The notes under the pieces are model-generated. The model was not told the origin of the DNA, made no database searches, and was given only the letters and a program-made list of their open reading frames with translations. From UMGS621 sp964468815 (GTDB taxonomy: Bacteria; Bacillota; Clostridia; Christensenellales; Borkfalkiaceae), in the NCBI GenBank assembly GCA_964468815.1, contig CAYXWN010000039.1, positions 1-16,172 of the forward strand: a DNA stretch of 16,172 bases, written 5' to 3'. Numbering within the stretch: the stretch's first letter is position 1; each line of letters begins with the position of its first letter. Positions 13,590-16,172 of the stretch are shown in pieces. The translations under genes and the position numbers were made by a program.

Positions 13590-14606
13590 ATGAATGCAGT
13601 TATAACGGAAAAAGAAGTGAGGGTCCCTCCGATTAAAGTATTTCGCGGAGACGATCGGAGCGACGTGATATCGTTCGAGTGTGTGCGTCGGTACGGGGAG
13701 AGGGATCTCGGAGAAACGTCCGTCTATATGAAATTTCTGCGATCGGATTGGTTCGCCGATAAGGTTTTGTTGGAAAAGAGCGCGGACGAAACGACCGTGC
13801 GATTCGATTGGACGGTGGACGCAAAGCAAACCGCGGTCGCCGGACCGTTGCGTATGCAGATCGTATTCGAGGGGGCGGATTTCGTCTTTCAGACGGAAGT
13901 TTTTACGTTGGACGTTTTGCCGTCCGTCACGGGAGAGGAACTTTACGAGCAGGAGGATATTATGGCTTATATCGAGGAGAAAACGGCGGAATTTATCAAA
14001 CGCGCCGAAATGGAGGCGTACGTGGAAGAGCGGCTCGCGACGGTCGGCGTTCCCGACTTATCCGAATACGTTAAGGAAACGCAACTTGCGGATTATGCGG
14101 AAAAAAGCGCGCTTTCGACGCTTGCGACAAAGGCGGAACTTGCGAATTACGCGCAGAGCGAGCAACTTGCGAATTATGCGACGAACGAACAACTTGCGAA
14201 TTACGCGACCACCGAGGCGATGAACGCCGCGTTGGCAAACGTCGATACGGGAATGACCGTCGTCGAGTTTGCGACCGCGAAGATGAACTTAGACGTCGAG
14301 CCGAATAAGATTTACGTATACAAGCAGGCGCAGACCAAGCAGAATCAGATTTACGTGACGATGGACGAAGAAGTTTGGAAAGCAGGCGATCGCGCGACGT
14401 TGATCTTTTCTAAGTCCGAGGTAGCGACTTCCACGCCGTCGGTGAGGGGGATGTTCGGGCTGCCTGTGGTTATGCGCGGACAGGACTGTAACGAGGAAGG
14501 ACAGTTGATGGGCGCGAACGGAATGAGATATACGGTGGAATTTTTCTTTGACGGAGTGAACGTTCAAGGGACTGTTTTCGGCTGGGCAGACCCCAATCTT
14601 GCTTGA
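13590..14606 (+). CDS. phage baseplate/tail-fibre-like protein with 9-residue repeats
   Basis: A 338-residue protein without signal peptide or membrane segment. Residues 1-112 resemble the N-terminal immunoglobulin-like domain of baseplate upper proteins (BppU_N): KVFRGDDRSDVISFE, FDWTVDAKQTAVAGPLRMQI and FTLDVLPSV. A short helical region (118-152) is followed by five 9-residue repeats at 166-210, such as LANYATNEQ and LANYATTEA, the kind found in trimeric phage fibre shafts. The C-terminal part (about 220-338, PNKIYVYKQAQTKQ, GDRATLIFSKS, FFFDGVNVQGTVFGW) could be the fibre head or binding domain. ATG 13590 has AGGAGG just upstream. No other phage gene is near; it is a stand-alone unit with its own promoter. 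It may be a domesticated receptor-binding protein, a prophage remnant or a lone surface protein. Confidence 0.7.
   Translation: MNAVITEKEVRVPPIKVFRGDDRSDVISFECVRRYGERDLGETSVYMKFLRSDWFADKVLLEKSADETTVRFDWTVDAKQTAVAGPLRMQIVFEGADFVFQTEVFTLDVLPSVTGEELYEQEDIMAYIEEKTAEFIKRAEMEAYVEERLATVGVPDLSEYVKETQLADYAEKSALSTLATKAELANYAQSEQLANYATNEQLANYATTEAMNAALANVDTGMTVVEFATAKMNLDVEPNKIYVYKQAQTKQNQIYVTMDEEVWKAGDRATLIFSKSEVATSTPSVRGMFGLPVVMRGQDCNEEGQLMGANGMRYTVEFFFDGVNVQGTVFGWADPNLA
14083..14217 (+). repeat. 27-bp tandem repeat, five units
   Basis: AACTTGCG occurs at 14083, 14137, 14164 and 14191, and a diverged unit at 14110 fits the same spacing, so the period is 27 bp over five units. The last three are nearly identical. 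They encode the 9-residue repeats of the fibre-like protein and could vary in number without shifting the frame. Confidence 0.85.
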
Positions 14607-14631
14607 TCTTAGCGAAATAAGGCTCAAATAC

Positions 14632-14660
14632 TTGCCAAACGGCGCGAGAAAGTGTAAAAT
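14632..14660 (+). promoter_or_regulatory. promoter of aspS
   Basis: TTGCCA (14632-14637) and TAAAAT (14655-14660) are 17 nt apart in the gap between the fibre-like gene and aspS. They give a leader of about 45 nt, with AAGGA at 14696-14700 as ribosome site. No terminator separates the two genes, so some read-through transcription is also likely. Confidence 0.65.
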
Positions 14661-14712
14661 GATTCCGTAAGAAAAAAGTCGCTTTATCGGCGGCAAAGGA
14701 ACGTGTTGTTAT

Positions 14713-16050
14713 ATGGATCAGATTAACGGAATCATTGAACCGAAAACGGTAACCTACGATCAATTGAAGGAGCATGTGGACGGTGTCGTTTCCGTAAACG
14801 GTTTTATTCACCGTATTCGGGAAATGACGGTTTTCTCCTTCGTTATTTTGCGCACCGCGCGGGATGAGATACAGTGCGTGTATTCGCCCGAATTTTCGGA
14901 TTTTCGTTGGAGAGAAGAACTTGTCGAGGGGTGTACCGTCCGCGTGACGGGCAGAGTGGTCGGAAGCAAAGATCGCGCAGGGAACGATCGCTTTGAAATT
15001 CAGATTCACGATTTGAAGTTGTTGTCCGTTCCGGCGGAGCAGTCGCCCATCGTCATCAATAAGAAGCAGTTGGATAACGTACCCTTGGATACGAATCTGA
15101 CGTATCGCCCGATTACGCTCAGAAACCCCAAAGAGCGTGCGATCTTTAAGATTCAAGAGGGCATCGCGCGTGGCTTCCGCGAATACTTGCAGCAGAACGG
15201 ATTTACCGAGATCCGCACGCCGAAGATCAATTTCGCAGGCGCGGAGGGCGGTGCGAATATCTTTAAGTTGGATTATTTCGGAAAACAGGTTTATTTGGCG
15301 CAAAGTCCGCAGTTTTATAAGCAGACGATGGTTTCCGTTTACGAGCGCGTTTACGAGATCGGACCGGTGTTCCGCGCGGAGCATCACGATACTTCTCGCC
15401 ATCTCAACGAGTACGTTTCCATGGACTTCGAGATGGGCTTTATCGACGGCTTTTACGATATCATGAATATGGAAACGGGTGCGTTGAAATACATCATGGC
15501 TCTTTTGAAGAGCGAGTATGCCAAGGAAGTCGCTTTACTCGGCGTTCGCGTACCCGAAATCAAAGAAATTCCTTGCATCAAGTTTATGGACGCAAAGAAG
15601 ATCATTACGGATGTCTATAAAAAGAAGATTACCGATTTCAACGATTTCGAGCCGGAAGAAGAACAGTTGCTTTGTCAGTATGCGGAGAGAAATTTGGACA
15701 GCGAATTTATTTTCGTTACCCATTATCCGTCCGCAAAGCGTCCGTTCTATGCGATGGACGATCCCGAAGATCCTGCTTATACGCTTTCGTTCGACTTGCT
15801 GTTCCGCGGAATGGAAGTTACGACGGGCGGTCAGCGGATTCACGATTATCACGAGCAGGTCGCGAAGATGAAAGCGCGCGGCATGAATCCGGACGATTTC
15901 GAGAGTTATTTGATGCTGCATAAGTACGGCGTACCGCCGCACGGCGGCTTGGGGTTGGGGTTGGAACGCCTTACCATGAATCTTTTGGGATTCAAGAACG
16001 TTCGCTACGCGAGTTTATTCCCGCGCGATATCAACCGCGTCACTCCTTAA
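14713..16050 (+). CDS. aspS: archaeal-type aspartyl-tRNA synthetase, probably non-discriminating
   Basis: A 445-residue class II synthetase that charges tRNA with aspartate in the cytoplasm. It has an N-terminal OB-fold anticodon-binding domain (about 22-105, VNGFIHRIREMTVFSFVILR). The catalytic domain includes GGANIFKLDYFG, AQSPQFYKQ, motif 2 FRAEHHDTSRHLNEYVSMDF (220-239, Arg221) and motif 3 GLGLGLERL (412-420, Arg419). RPFYAMDDPEDP and TTGGQRIHDY are typical of the archaeal-type AspRS. Its length and lack of the bacterial GAD insertion distinguish it from the roughly 590-residue bacterial enzyme. In Clostridia this type often also charges tRNA-Asn, with the GatCAB amidotransferase converting Asp to Asn; that is inferred here. 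ATG 14713 follows AAGGA at 14696-14700. Confidence 0.9.
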   Translation: MDQINGIIEPKTVTYDQLKEHVDGVVSVNGFIHRIREMTVFSFVILRTARDEIQCVYSPEFSDFRWREELVEGCTVRVTGRVVGSKDRAGNDRFEIQIHDLKLLSVPAEQSPIVINKKQLDNVPLDTNLTYRPITLRNPKERAIFKIQEGIARGFREYLQQNGFTEIRTPKINFAGAEGGANIFKLDYFGKQVYLAQSPQFYKQTMVSVYERVYEIGPVFRAEHHDTSRHLNEYVSMDFEMGFIDGFYDIMNMETGALKYIMALLKSEYAKEVALLGVRVPEIKEIPCIKFMDAKKIITDVYKKKITDFNDFEPEEEQLLCQYAERNLDSEFIFVTHYPSAKRPFYAMDDPEDPAYTLSFDLLFRGMEVTTGGQRIHDYHEQVAKMKARGMNPDDFESYLMLHKYGVPPHGGLGLGLERLTMNLLGFKNVRYASLFPRDINRVTP

Positions 16051-16070
16051 AAATTGATTTTCACGGTATT

Positions 16071-16103
16071 AAAAAGAGGTTTGGAAAACAAGCCTCTTTT
16101 TTT
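16071..16103 (+). terminator. intrinsic terminator after aspS
   Basis: AAAAAGAGGTTTG (16071-16083) and CAAGCCTCTTTTT (16089-16101) pair over 13 bp with one U-G pair around a GAAAA loop, and the T-run continues to 16103. It begins 21 nt after the aspS stop. Confidence 0.92.
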
Positions 16104-16172
16104 GCGGAAAAAATTCGTCCGAAAGAAGGTGCAAATAAGGGATTTATTTCCCTAAAAAATTAAGGTATAGTC

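Noticed and set aside
14470..15402. 310-codon minus-strand frame opposite aspS
   Set aside because: Shadow frame; the plus strand carries class II synthetase motifs.
16141..16172. TATAGT near the right edge as promoter of a gene beyond the window
   Set aside because: No convincing -35 box, and the downstream gene is not visible.

Overview
The window looks like a piece of chromosome from a low- to mid-GC member of the Bacillota, most likely an uncultured anaerobic Clostridia-type gut bacterium. The grounds are strong AGGAGG-type ribosome binding sites, sigma-A-like promoters, a YerC-type TrpR-like regulator, an electron-bifurcating NfnAB pair, a DegV protein, a DUF1836 regulator and an archaeal-type aspartyl-tRNA synthetase. 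I cannot name a genus. No tRNA, rRNA, CRISPR array, transposase or integrase was seen.

Left end (1-2176, minus strand). A perfect 47-nt palindrome at the edge is probably a terminator. It lies beyond an unknown multi-pass membrane protein with a 33-residue tandem repeat and a DUF1292-like segment. That gene is split into two overlapping reading frames by an apparent one-base loss in a homopolymer run (1189-1193). Its leader is the most unusual part of the window. A very good promoter starts a transcript of about 205 nt whose 5' and 3' ends pair, followed by a UUCG-capped intrinsic terminator just before the gene's ribosome binding site. This is either an orphan structured RNA or a riboswitch/attenuator.

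Centre left (2224-7310, plus strand). A near-consensus promoter and a clear terminator bracket seven closely spaced genes. They are a polar-amino-acid ABC importer (lipoprotein, permease, ATPase), a TrpR/YerC-like regulator, a 52-residue acidic protein missed by length filters, and NfnA and NfnB, which move electrons between NADH, ferredoxin and NADPH. The gene order suggests that amino-acid uptake is expressed together with redox balancing.

Centre right (7326-10777, plus strand). Two overlapping genes encode the halves of a heterodimeric ABC exporter with one degenerate and one catalytic ATP site. A gene-free stretch of about 330 nt with several hairpins follows, between convergent genes.

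Right part. On the minus strand, an SGNH/GDSL hydrolase and a DegV fatty-acid-binding protein form a small operon with a clear promoter (11110-12738). Divergent to it, a DUF1836 regulator (12806-13369) ends in a strong terminator. A stand-alone gene for a phage baseplate/tail-fibre-like protein with 9-residue repeats follows, with its own promoter. Last comes aspS with its own promoter and terminator (14713-16103).
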